From Candidatus Omnitrophota bacterium (GTDB taxonomy: Bacteria; Omnitrophota; Gorgyraeia; DTHP01), in assembly GCA_023818555.1 (NCBI GenBank), contig JAMWCG010000004.1, positions 1 to 13,586 of the forward strand: 13,586 bases of DNA. Reading direction: 5' to 3'. Below the pieces are notes generated by a model. The model made no database searches and was not told where the DNA came from. It was given only the letters and a program-made list of their open reading frames with translations. The translations under genes were made by a program, and so were the position numbers. How positions within the stretch are numbered: the stretch's first letter is position 1; every line of letters starts with the position of its first letter. Positions 1 to 7,600 of the stretch are shown piece by piece.

Positions 1-51
1 GAAAGGATTAAATATGCGGAACCCAATATAATTTATCGTTTGCAAGAATAA
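1..51 (+). CDS. 3' end of an upstream gene (partial)
   Basis: Frame 1 is open from the first base and ends in TAA at 49-51, giving the 16-residue tail ERIKYAEPNIIYRLQE. The stop lies 4 nt before the next start codon, the spacing expected inside an operon, which is why I treat it as a real gene end and not chance. The product cannot be recognised from this fragment. Confidence 0.5.
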   Translation, partial: ERIKYAEPNIIYRLQE

Positions 52-55
52 GAAG

Positions 56-772
56 ATGAAAAAAGAATTGTTTTTCATATATATTGCCCTACAAAATGGG
101 CTTTTTTTATTTCCGGAATGGGCTCTTTCTCAGGAAAAGGTAGAAAAACTGGAGGACTATAGTAAGTACGGTTATACTCTCAAATATAAAGACCCCCATG
201 TTTATACCACTGAACCCGGAGAAAAAAGGTCCCTTTATCAACAGGGTGAGCCTCAGCTTCCTTCTGCTTTAGGCGAAGGGAAGGCGAAGACACGCCAGTG
301 GTCAAAACCAGAGCAGTTGGAAAAGGTGAGCCCGGAGCAACTTTATTTCCCCCCTTCTTGGGAAGAGCTTTTACCCTCTAAGATTTATGATTTTGAAGAA
401 AAAAAGGAAACCGGGGAAGAAGGAGAATTAACCTTGGAGGGGTTTGCGGAGAAAGTAAAGCCAGTAATTGAAGAAATCAGTGGGAAGGCAATGGAGGTTA
501 AGGTGGTTTCTGAAAAAGAGGTAATGCTTATTCCTCCTGTGGTTCCGGTAGAAGAGGAGGAAGAGAAAACCGCTGAAGAAAAACCCCAGAAAACTTTATT
601 TTCTAATGAATGGCAGATTCTCTTGAAGGAAGGCAGATTTACCCTTAAACCTCCCACAGGAATTTCTCAAGAAGATTTGGAAAAGATTGTTGCCTACTTA
701 GTTGACTTCTTAGGAAGGGGAGGGGAAATCACCCAGATTGGTCCACAAGGTATTGAAATAGAAATAAAATAA
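56..772 (+). CDS. Secreted/periplasmic protein of unknown function
   Basis: A 238-residue protein I do not recognise. Residues 1-25 look like a signal peptide: KK near the N-terminus, a hydrophobic core, and a plausible cleavage site after ALS before QEK. The mature part is strongly charged and proline-rich, with an acidic low-complexity stretch at about 165-178 separating two small modules. Residues about 126-160 and 203-238 have the same apparent layout, an amphipathic helix followed by a glycine turn and two beta strands (compare AMEVKVVSEKEVMLIP with GEITQIGPQGIEIEIK), so they may be a diverged duplication. The start is 4 nt after the stop of the preceding partial gene; the upstream sequence offers only a weak AAGAAG as ribosome-binding site. 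It is probably the last gene of the upstream operon, since a long regulatory gap follows. Export is fairly sure, function unknown. Confidence 0.8.
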   Translation: MKKELFFIYIALQNGLFLFPEWALSQEKVEKLEDYSKYGYTLKYKDPHVYTTEPGEKRSLYQQGEPQLPSALGEGKAKTRQWSKPEQLEKVSPEQLYFPPSWEELLPSKIYDFEEKKETGEEGELTLEGFAEKVKPVIEEISGKAMEVKVVSEKEVMLIPPVVPVEEEEEKTAEEKPQKTLFSNEWQILLKEGRFTLKPPTGISQEDLEKIVAYLVDFLGRGGEITQIGPQGIEIEIK

Positions 773-773
773 A

Positions 774-792
774 ACAGTATCAAACTATATCA
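774..792 (+). promoter_or_regulatory. Operator-like tandem box pair 1
   Basis: Two direct 9-bp boxes, ACAGTATCA (774-782) and ACTATATCA (784-792), start 10 bp apart, one helical turn. They match the window's consensus ACTRTATCA at 8/9 and 9/9. They begin directly after the stop codon of the preceding gene, about 225 bp upstream of the -35 of the efflux operon. A tandem layout one turn apart is what OmpR/PhoB-type winged-helix regulators commonly use (family knowledge); the actual binding protein is unknown. Confidence 0.5.
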
Positions 793-831
793 GAAAGCGA
801 TAAAATTTGCTCTCCTTTAACTACCGGAGAA

Positions 832-898
832 AATCTTAGAGAAAAGATAACCATATCACCAATTTTGATATAGTTCTATTATTAATTTCTCTAAGATT
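832..898. repeat. Perfect 13-bp inverted repeat enclosing box pair 2
   Basis: AATCTTAGAGAAA at 832-844 is the exact reverse complement of TTTCTCTAAGATT at 886-898. The 41-bp interior carries a second, nested inverted repeat (849-858 against 866-875, 9 of 10 pairs). The structure could form a long branched hairpin in RNA or a cruciform in DNA. It lies 60-126 bp after the stop of the gene at 56-772, so it might stop or protect that transcript, but no T-run follows the right arm, so a classical intrinsic terminator is not supported. Confidence 0.6.
850..874. promoter_or_regulatory. Operator-like inverted box pair 2
   Basis: ACCATATCA (850-858) on the + strand faces TGATATAGT (866-874), which is ACTATATCA on the - strand, separated by 7 bp. 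Matches to the consensus ACTRTATCA are 8/9 and 9/9. This is the only pair in the cluster arranged head to head; it sits exactly in the middle of the larger 832-898 inverted repeat. Confidence 0.5.
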
Positions 899-913
899 CC
901 CCGTTCCTTTATA

Positions 914-931
914 AGTATATCAACTGTATCA
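914..931 (+). promoter_or_regulatory. Operator-like tandem box pair 3
   Basis: AGTATATCA (914-922) is followed immediately by ACTGTATCA (923-931), direct repeats with a 9-bp step. Matches to ACTRTATCA are 8/9 and 9/9. The pair lies about 87 bp upstream of the -35 element of the efflux operon, a position that suits activation or repression by looping. Confidence 0.5.
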
Positions 932-1017
932 TTTAAATTCTGGTTTAAATCCAAGACAAAGCAGGGGAAAAGAGAAAAATAGTTTTTCCCCAGAAAGGAG
1001 AGAGATTAATTTTTTTC

Positions 1018-1046
1018 TTGACAAAACTTCTTAATTATGATAAAGT
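1018..1046 (+). promoter_or_regulatory. Sigma-70-like promoter of the efflux operon
   Basis: A perfect -35 hexamer TTGACA at 1018-1023 is followed after 17 bp by TAAAGT at 1041-1046, a 4/6 match to the -10 consensus. The expected start of transcription is near 1053, giving a leader of about 47 nt before the ATG at 1100. An operator-like box, TGATAAAGT (1038-1046, 8/9 to the consensus on the - strand), overlaps the -10 itself, so a protein bound there would be expected to block RNA polymerase. Confidence 0.6.
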
Positions 1047-1053
1047 TAAAAAC

Positions 1054-1072
1054 TGATACAGTATGATATAGT
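1054..1072 (-). promoter_or_regulatory. Operator-like tandem box pair 4
   Basis: TGATACAGT (1054-1062) and TGATATAGT (1064-1072) are two perfect - strand copies of ACTRTATCA, 10 bp apart. The pair covers the predicted transcription start and the first 20 transcribed bases, a classical repressor position. It has the same spacing as pair 1 in the opposite orientation. Confidence 0.6.
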
Positions 1073-1076
1073 TTAA

Positions 1077-1096
1077 CCCCCTTTAAACAAGGAGGG
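1077..1096 (+). promoter_or_regulatory. Hairpin covering the Shine-Dalgarno of the outer-membrane-factor gene
   Basis: CCCCCTT (1077-1083) can pair with AAGGAGGG (1089-1096) around the 5-nt loop TAAAC, with one bulged A, giving 7 base pairs of which 5 are G-C. The right arm is the strong ribosome-binding site AAGGAGG, which ends 4 nt before the ATG at 1100. If the hairpin forms, translation of the first gene of the operon would be lowered until the structure opens. The pairing is seen directly; a regulatory role is inference. Confidence 0.4.
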
Positions 1097-1099
1097 AAG

Positions 1100-3280
1100 A
1101 TGCGTAAGTATACTTTATTTCTCCGGGGAACCTTATGTGGGTTCCTTTTTTTATTGAGTGGGGTAAAGGAGATTGAAGGGAAGGTTGAAGAGAGAAGCGT
1201 AGACAAAATAGAGATTAAAGAGCGAAAAGAAATGCTTCGTATGATAATTACCACCAGCGGACCTCTCAATTATTCAGTTTATGAGACAGAACTACCTCCC
1301 CGGATTATCCTTGACTTTATTGGCACGCATATTTATTCTCAGCTTTCTGGAAAAACCAGCGTGGAGAAGGGACAGTTACGGGAGATTAATCTGCGTTGGT
1401 ACGGAAAACCTCCAGAGAAAGAAGGAGAGCGGGGTAAGGTAGATTTGTTAGAAATAGTTCTACGGAAGAAGGTTAAATACAAGGTCTTTACACGGGATAA
1501 CCAGGTCATTGTTGACCTGGAACTTCCTGGTTTTTCTCCCGAGAAATTAAGTGAAGAGAAAAAAGAAGAGGTTCCTCTGGTGAAATTTGCGCCGAAATTC
1601 TTAGAAGAAAAAGAAGGATGGGAAGATTGGGTAGAGATTGCCTTGGCAAATTATAAGCCATTGCATATTGCCCAAGAACAGGTAGAACTTGCCCAGATGC
1701 GGGTGCGCGAAGCACGCAGAATGCTTTTCCCTATCACAGTTGTAAAAGCAAGTCAGACCAAGGGAGATACTTCGGTGAGAGATGTGAGTTTTAGGGAGCG
1801 GTCTTTTGGGATCCAAATGGAGCAACCCCTTACCCAGGGTGGAGAACTGCGCTACAAATGGGAACAGGCACAGGTGAACTTAGATATCGCTCAGCGCGAA
1901 TATGAGCGGATTAAAGCAGACTATATCTTAGAAGTAAAGCGTGCTTACTATAATCTGCTGATTTATATTATGAATGCAGGGATTTATGAAGAGATTTTTG
2001 AAGAGGCGGAGAGATTCTTAGAAATGGCTAAAAGACATTTTGAAGAAAAATTAATTACCCAGTTAGAATTTTTAAATGTCCAGTCGCTTTATAGCCAGGT
2101 CAAATACCAACTTGTGGCTGCCCAAAAGGACCGCACCTTAGCCGAACTTACCTTTAAACAGGTGCTTAACTTAGATTCCACTGTCCCACTTGAGATTGAA
2201 CCCTGGTTAAAGTTTGAGAAACTGGATTTAAATTTACAGAAATGTAAAGAGATTGCTTTTAAGAAAAGGCCGGAACTTTCTATTAACGAGTTGATTGTCA
2301 AATTTAATGAATTGGGGCAGAAAGTAGCGGATGCTAAGGAAAGATTGAAGGTGAGTTTGAGTGGATTTTTGGGCCGTTCCGGAAGCGCCTATGAGACAGA
2401 GCCCCTCAATTTAAAAACCGATTGGTTCCTGGGACTTAAATTGAGTAAGGCTTTTGGTGGGAATACCTTGAATACCACTTTGACCAAAGAAGAAACCGTT
2501 CCCCGACTTTCCCTTTCTCAAGAGAAGACAGGGAGTATGAGTGCAGGAGCAGAGTTTTCTCTTCTGGATGGTCTGGCGCGTTTTTCTGAGAAGAAAAGCG
2601 CCAATGTAGAATATCTCCGTGCAGTGAATGAATTGTGGGAAGTAAGGAAAACCATAGAATCGGAAGTAGTAAATTCTTTTAATGAGTATCAAAAAGCACT
2701 CTATCAGTTGGACAATGTTCTGGAGAGAATTCAATTTCAGAAAAAACGGGTAGAGGTTACTGAGGCGCGCTGGAAACTCAATGAGGCAGGGATTTCCGAT
2801 GTTTTGGAAGCAAAGATTGCTCTTGCTTCGGAAAGGGCATATTTCAATAATCTTTTAGCCAATTATTATGGAGCTTTGAGTGCTTTAACTAAAGCCTGTG
2901 GTTTATATAAATATGCCGAATTAATTCAAGGGGTCTCTCCGGAAATATTCTGGCAGAGAGTGGCTGGACCCGGAGAGTTAGATTATACTCAACTGCATAA
3001 GGAGGTTTTTATCCCCAAGGGCGATAAGATAGTGAAATTGGAAGAACTCCCCGGGGGCAAAATTATTGCGGTGAATAACGAGGCCGGTTTTGCCATTGTT
3101 AATTTAGGAGAAGAACAAGGAGTAAGGGAAGGGGTGGAATTATGGGTTTACCACCAAAAAGAAAAAGTGGGAGTTTTGAAAGTGAGTAAATCTAAGCGCA
3201 CCACTTCTTCCTGTAAGATTGCCCGGGCAGAGGGAGGAATGAAGATCAGGTTAGGGGATGAGGTAAGGGTTATTCCCTAA
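1100..3280 (+). CDS. TolC-type outer-membrane factor with N-terminal AMIN and extra C-terminal domain
   Basis: A 726-residue exit-duct protein, well above the 420-490 usual for TolC-family proteins because it carries two added domains. Residues 1-28 are a signal peptide. Residues about 35-143 look like an AMIN domain (pattern RMIITTSGPLNYSVYE, PPRIILDFIG, later VIVDLELPG), known from AmiC amidase and PilQ-type secretins, where it binds peptidoglycan. Residues about 175-602 hold the two outer-membrane-efflux repeats, with the typical start of AL..NY.PL..A..QVELA, strand segments near 213-245 and 440-490, and long helices near 255-355 and 505-600. Residues 639-726 form a small beta-rich domain (FAIVNLGEEQGVREG, then VGVLKVSKS, then GDEV) resembling the end of the coiled-coil protein encoded at 11298-12530. 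The start is supported by AAGGAGG at 1089-1095. It heads a five-gene efflux unit. Family call sure; AMIN call likely. Confidence 0.92.
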   Translation: MRKYTLFLRGTLCGFLFLLSGVKEIEGKVEERSVDKIEIKERKEMLRMIITTSGPLNYSVYETELPPRIILDFIGTHIYSQLSGKTSVEKGQLREINLRWYGKPPEKEGERGKVDLLEIVLRKKVKYKVFTRDNQVIVDLELPGFSPEKLSEEKKEEVPLVKFAPKFLEEKEGWEDWVEIALANYKPLHIAQEQVELAQMRVREARRMLFPITVVKASQTKGDTSVRDVSFRERSFGIQMEQPLTQGGELRYKWEQAQVNLDIAQREYERIKADYILEVKRAYYNLLIYIMNAGIYEEIFEEAERFLEMAKRHFEEKLITQLEFLNVQSLYSQVKYQLVAAQKDRTLAELTFKQVLNLDSTVPLEIEPWLKFEKLDLNLQKCKEIAFKKRPELSINELIVKFNELGQKVADAKERLKVSLSGFLGRSGSAYETEPLNLKTDWFLGLKLSKAFGGNTLNTTLTKEETVPRLSLSQEKTGSMSAGAEFSLLDGLARFSEKKSANVEYLRAVNELWEVRKTIESEVVNSFNEYQKALYQLDNVLERIQFQKKRVEVTEARWKLNEAGISDVLEAKIALASERAYFNNLLANYYGALSALTKACGLYKYAELIQGVSPEIFWQRVAGPGELDYTQLHKEVFIPKGDKIVKLEELPGGKIIAVNNEAGFAIVNLGEEQGVREGVELWVYHQKEKVGVLKVSKSKRTTSSCKIARAEGGMKIRLGDEVRVIP

Positions 3281-3335
3281 ACTCAAAATTCTCAACCCTA
3301 ATGTTTAGGAATAAAATTAAAAAGAGGAGGAGAAG

Positions 3336-4583
3336 ATGGGAAAACTCTCTCCCAAAAATTTGCGGATAATTATTCTCATTCTTCTGGTGTTTTCTCTGAT
3401 TATTTTGGCGAAGAAATTAGCCAAACCCACTGCTTCAGAAAAAAAGAAAGAGACCAGGACTGAGATTGCCCGCACGCTTGAATCAAAGAAGAAAGAAAAG
3501 AAAAAAGAGGAAAAGGCAGCGGGAATTCCTACTGCTCTGGAACAGCTTCTTTTAGGGGCTGGCGAAGCCGAGAAGGTTCCGGTAAAAGTTTATAAAATTT
3601 CCCGTATAGATTTTCAGGATGAACTTCCTATTGTGGGGACAGTGAAGAGTATTCCCGAAATAGACCTCAAGTTTGAGGTGAATGGAAGAATTGTAGAATT
3701 CCGTTTTAAAGAAGGAGAAAGAGTGAGAAAGGGAGACCTGCTTGCCCGTCTTGACTCCAAGGATGCCCGTTTGGAGCTTGCCTGGGCAGAGGCAAAATAT
3801 AATGCTGCCATTGCAGAAGCAGAAGCGGTAAGGAAAAGAACTGAGACCATAGAGAAATTGTATGAGGCAGGAGCAATTGTGGAGGCAAGGGTAGAAGAGG
3901 CAAGGGCGGAAGTAAAAGCGGCCGAGGAGAGAATAAAAGTAGCCAAAGCAGAAGTGGAATCGGCTAAGGCAAGGCTGGAGAAGACTAATCTCTATGCCCC
4001 AGAGGGCGGAATTATGGGACCACGCGAGATGGATGTAGGAGAATTCGTTACTCCCAATGAGCGTATCGGAACGCTTTTCAGTGAAGAGAATACTTTCATA
4101 GAGGTGGGAGTGATTGAGAAAGATATTGGGAAGGTCCAGATTGGACAGCGAGCGGTGGTAAATGTAGATACTTATCCGCACACTGATTTTTATGGAATAA
4201 TAGAAAATATCTTCCCTAACTTAGAAGCCCGTACGCGCACCCTTAATGTGCGGATAAGATTGATAGAAAGAAAAGCCGGTCTTCTTCCCGGAATGTTTGC
4301 CCGCACAAGGGTCATCGTCTATACCAAGAAAAATGCTTTGGTGGTTCCCAGTAATGTTCTCACTGTGGAAGGGCAGAGATATTTTGTCCCCGTGGTGATG
4401 GATAATCGCGTGAATAATAAAGAGGTTTACTTGGAATATGTAACCATGGACTATGCGGTGGTTCAGCGCGGGATAGAAGAGGGAGATTTGGTGATTATAG
4501 AAACCCCGGGATTGAAGAAGTTAAAGGATGGAACTCCCGTGGAAATTACCGAGACACAGGAGAAATTAGCCTTAGGGACATAA
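3336..4583 (+). CDS. Periplasmic adaptor (membrane fusion protein) of an RND efflux pump
   Basis: A 415-residue HlyD/AcrA-type adaptor that would join the inner-membrane pump to the outer-membrane factor. Residues 8-26 are an uncleaved membrane anchor with no lipobox cysteine, so it is probably held by a transmembrane helix and not by a lipid. Residues 33-62 are a very lysine/glutamate-rich linker. The first lipoyl half is at about 100-142 (VGTVKSIPEID, then VNGRIVEFRFKEGERVRKGD), a short alpha hairpin at 143-217, the second lipoyl half at 218-250 (YAPEGGIMGPREMDVGEFV), the beta barrel at 250-330 and the membrane-proximal domain at 335-405. The order matches RND adaptors. GAGGAGG at 3324-3330 supports the start. 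It sits 55 bp after the outer-membrane-factor gene and before two pump genes, as expected of an efflux operon. Confidence 0.93.
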   Translation: MGKLSPKNLRIIILILLVFSLIILAKKLAKPTASEKKKETRTEIARTLESKKKEKKKEEKAAGIPTALEQLLLGAGEAEKVPVKVYKISRIDFQDELPIVGTVKSIPEIDLKFEVNGRIVEFRFKEGERVRKGDLLARLDSKDARLELAWAEAKYNAAIAEAEAVRKRTETIEKLYEAGAIVEARVEEARAEVKAAEERIKVAKAEVESAKARLEKTNLYAPEGGIMGPREMDVGEFVTPNERIGTLFSEENTFIEVGVIEKDIGKVQIGQRAVVNVDTYPHTDFYGIIENIFPNLEARTRTLNVRIRLIERKAGLLPGMFARTRVIVYTKKNALVVPSNVLTVEGQRYFVPVVMDNRVNNKEVYLEYVTMDYAVVQRGIEEGDLVIIETPGLKKLKDGTPVEITETQEKLALGT

Positions 4584-4676
4584 AAGATGCAAATTTAAAA
4601 TGTAAAAATAAAGATCAGGATTGCTCGGAAGCGGCAAAATTGCTATTTTTGATATTTAATATTTAATATTATTAAG
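4584..4676. repeat. AT-rich imperfect inverted repeat between adaptor and pump genes
   Basis: The 93-bp gap is far more AT-rich than its surroundings. The left part 4591-4610 (AAATTTAAAATGTAAAAATA) is an imperfect reverse complement of 4644-4664 (TATTTTT, then GATATTTAATATTT), so the transcript could fold into a long AT-rich hairpin around a GC-richer centre. No Shine-Dalgarno precedes the ATG at 4677. It could be a remnant of a small dispersed AT-rich repeat or an mRNA element that sets the adaptor:pump ratio. Nothing in the gap looks coding. Confidence 0.35.
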
Positions 4677-7600
4677 ATGGGGTTACCTGATTTTTCCGTA
4701 AGAAAACCGGTCACGGTAACAATGATTTTCCTGGGAGTGGTTCTTTTGGGATACATTTCCTGGACAAGACTTCCCCAGACACTCTTCCCCGCGATTACCT
4801 ATCCTCAGATCACTGTAGTGACAGTTTATGAAAATGCTGCTCCTGAGGAAGTGGAGATTCTCATTACCAAAATCATTGAAGAGGTGGTGGGAACTGCTCC
4901 CAATTTAAAACGCATTTCTTCTATCTCTAAAGAAGGACTTTCTACGATTATTTTGGAGTTTAACTGGGGGACCAATATGGACCTTGCCTCCTTAGCGGTT
5001 CGGGAAAAAATTGATTTGATTAAGGAGAGACTCCCTCTGGGAGCCCAGGACCCCATTGTAATGAAATACAATCCCTTTGAACTTCCGGTGGTAATTCTTT
5101 CGGTTACCGGCCCAATCAGTCCCTTAGAATTGCGTGATGTATGTCGGAGAGTGATTAAAGACGAGATTGAAAAACTTGAAGGCGTTGCTTCTGCAAATAT
5201 TACTGGAGGATGGGAGCGGGAGATTATTGTAGAGGTTGACCAGGGGAGACTTTCCGCTAATGGAATACCCCTACTGCGTGTAGTCAATGCTTTAAAAGAG
5301 ACAAATTTCTCCTTTCCTGCAGGAACTATCAAAGAGACTTATTTTGAATATTTAATTCGCACCATGGGAGAATTTGAGCGCGTGGATGAAGTAAAGAAGG
5401 TAGTGATTGAGGCAATGGAACCGAATCCTCCCAAAACCCGTTATGAATTGTTTCTGCAGGAGAAAGAGAAGAAGGAAAAGGATAAGCGCCTGATTTTACT
5501 TTCAGATTTAGCCACAGTAAGAGATGCCTGGAAAGAACAAACCTCGGTTTCCCGCTATAATGGGAAAGACAATGTGACCATTTCGGTAATGAAACAGGCG
5601 GATGCCAATGTGGTGCTTACTGCCCGTAAGGTAAGGGAGGTTTTGGAAAAAATTAGGGATAGACTTCCTAAGCAATTAAAGGTAGAAGTTATTTATGACC
5701 AGTCAGAATTTATTCAAGCCTCAATCCGTGATTTAAGAAGCAATGCCTGGCAGGGAGGAGTTCTGGCATTTATTGTGCTTCTTTTATTTTTAAGGGAGCT
5801 ACGCAGTTCTCTGATTATTAGTCTTTCTATCCCCATTTCTATAATGGCTGCACTCTGTTTAATGTATTTTCAGGGGATAAGCATCAATATGATGTCTTTG
5901 GGTGGATTAGCCTTGGGAGTGGGAATGATTGTAGATAATTCCATTGTGGTTTTAGAAAATATTTATCGTTACCGGAAGCAATTAGGGAAGGGATTGAGAG
6001 AAGCAGTGATTTTGGGGGCTACGGAGATGGGTTCGGCAATTACCGGTTCCACTTTAACTACCGTAGTAGTTTTTGTGCCTTTAATTTATGTTGTAGGAAT
6101 TGCCGGACAACTCTTCAGAGAGATGTCTTTGACCATAACCTATTCCTTACTTATCTCTTTAATTGTGGCTTTAACCCTTATCCCCCGTTTAGCGGTGGTG
6201 GGAGGAAGGAGTAAAACTGAAATTAAACCGGAAGAAAAGAAGGAATCAGCACTCTTTGGGAAAATCTGGGATAATTATGCGCGCTTTATTTCCCTATTTT
6301 TAAGACACAGGTTCTTAGGGTTGTTTCTGGTGGGAATTATTTTTCTCTTTAGCCTGAAGATTCTTTCTCGTTTAGACCGCGAATTACTACCTAAAATTGA
6401 CGAGAGACAGTTTGTAGTGAAATTAGAGATGCCCACCGGAACGAGGTTGGAAGTAACTGACAGGGTTTGCAAGAAGATAGAAAAGGTTCTTTTAAGCATT
6501 CCCGATGTAGAAGGAGTAAGTTTAACGATTGGTTCAACGCGTGAAGAGAGAACCGGAGAAGTAGTAGAGACCATGGGTTCACATCAAGGACGTTTTGTAG
6601 TTAATCTTAAAAAAATGAATCGTCGCGACCCCGGGTATCGTTCAAGTCAGGAAGTGCTTCAGATTTTGCAGGAGGAATTAAAATATGAAGACTTAGAAGG
6701 TGCCCATCTGGAATACATTCTTCAGGAAAGCGTATTTAAAATGGCTTTTCAGGCAGGTAAACCGGTTACCTTAGAGATAAAAGGACACGATTTAAAAACC
6801 CTTGAGTCAATCTCTAAGGATATGGAGAAAATGCTCAAAGAAATCCCCGGGGTTTACGGAGTTACATCTTCCCTCGCTCCTCCCCATCCGGAAACAAAAG
6901 TGAATGTGCTTAAAGAGAAGGCGGCCTATTACAATCTTTCCGTAAACGATATTGCCTTTGCTGCCCAAGTAGCCATTAAGGGGCATATAGCCACAAAATT
7001 TAAAGAAAAGGGTCAAGAATACGATATCCGTGTGCGTCTTCGGGAAGAGGACCGCAAAGATATGAACAAATTGCGCCAGATTTTAATTTATTCCCAGCCT
7101 CTGGATGTGTCTATTCCTCTTTCGGATGTGGCTTATATTGTGATGGGCACCGGTCCCAGTCAGATTGAACGGTTAGACCAGCAGAGAGTAATCTTGATTA
7201 CTGCCAATATCTATAAACGCGGATTTGATAAAGTCGCTCAGGATATTGAATCTTCCTTGCGCAAATATAAAATTCCTGAAGGTTTTATCGTAAAATTGGG
7301 GGGAGAGCGTAAGGATATGGAGGAGTCATTTAAATCTTTAAGATTTGCCCTCATCCTTTCTTTAATTCTTAATTATATGGTTATGGCTTCAGAGTTTGAA
7401 TCGCTCTGGCAGCCATTTGTAATTATGTTCACTTTACCCCTTTCTGTAATTGGAGTTTCCTTAGCCCTCTTTCTTACCCGCACTACCTTAAATGCGGTAG
7501 TAATTTTGGGGATGATTATGCTGGGTGGAATTGTGGTAAACAACGGGATTGTTTTGATTGAAACTATAAACCAGTTCCGTAAAGAAGGAATGGAAATAGA

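Noticed and set aside
774..1072. The box cluster as plasmid or phage iterons, or as a CRISPR array
   Set aside because: Boxes are 9 bp, on both strands and irregularly spaced, with no replication gene nearby and no spacer-repeat pattern; the overlap with a promoter favours operators.
3297..3309. Small hairpin CCTAA-TGT-TTAGG between the outer-membrane-factor and adaptor genes
   Set aside because: Five weak pairs with a 3-nt loop; likely chance in a short operon spacer.
3552..4181. A 209-codon open frame on the - strand inside the adaptor gene
   Set aside because: It is antisense to a clear HlyD-type gene, its translation is low-complexity (F, L, S, Y) and matches no pattern; it is a shadow of the coding strand. 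The same holds for the other - strand frames inside the pump genes.
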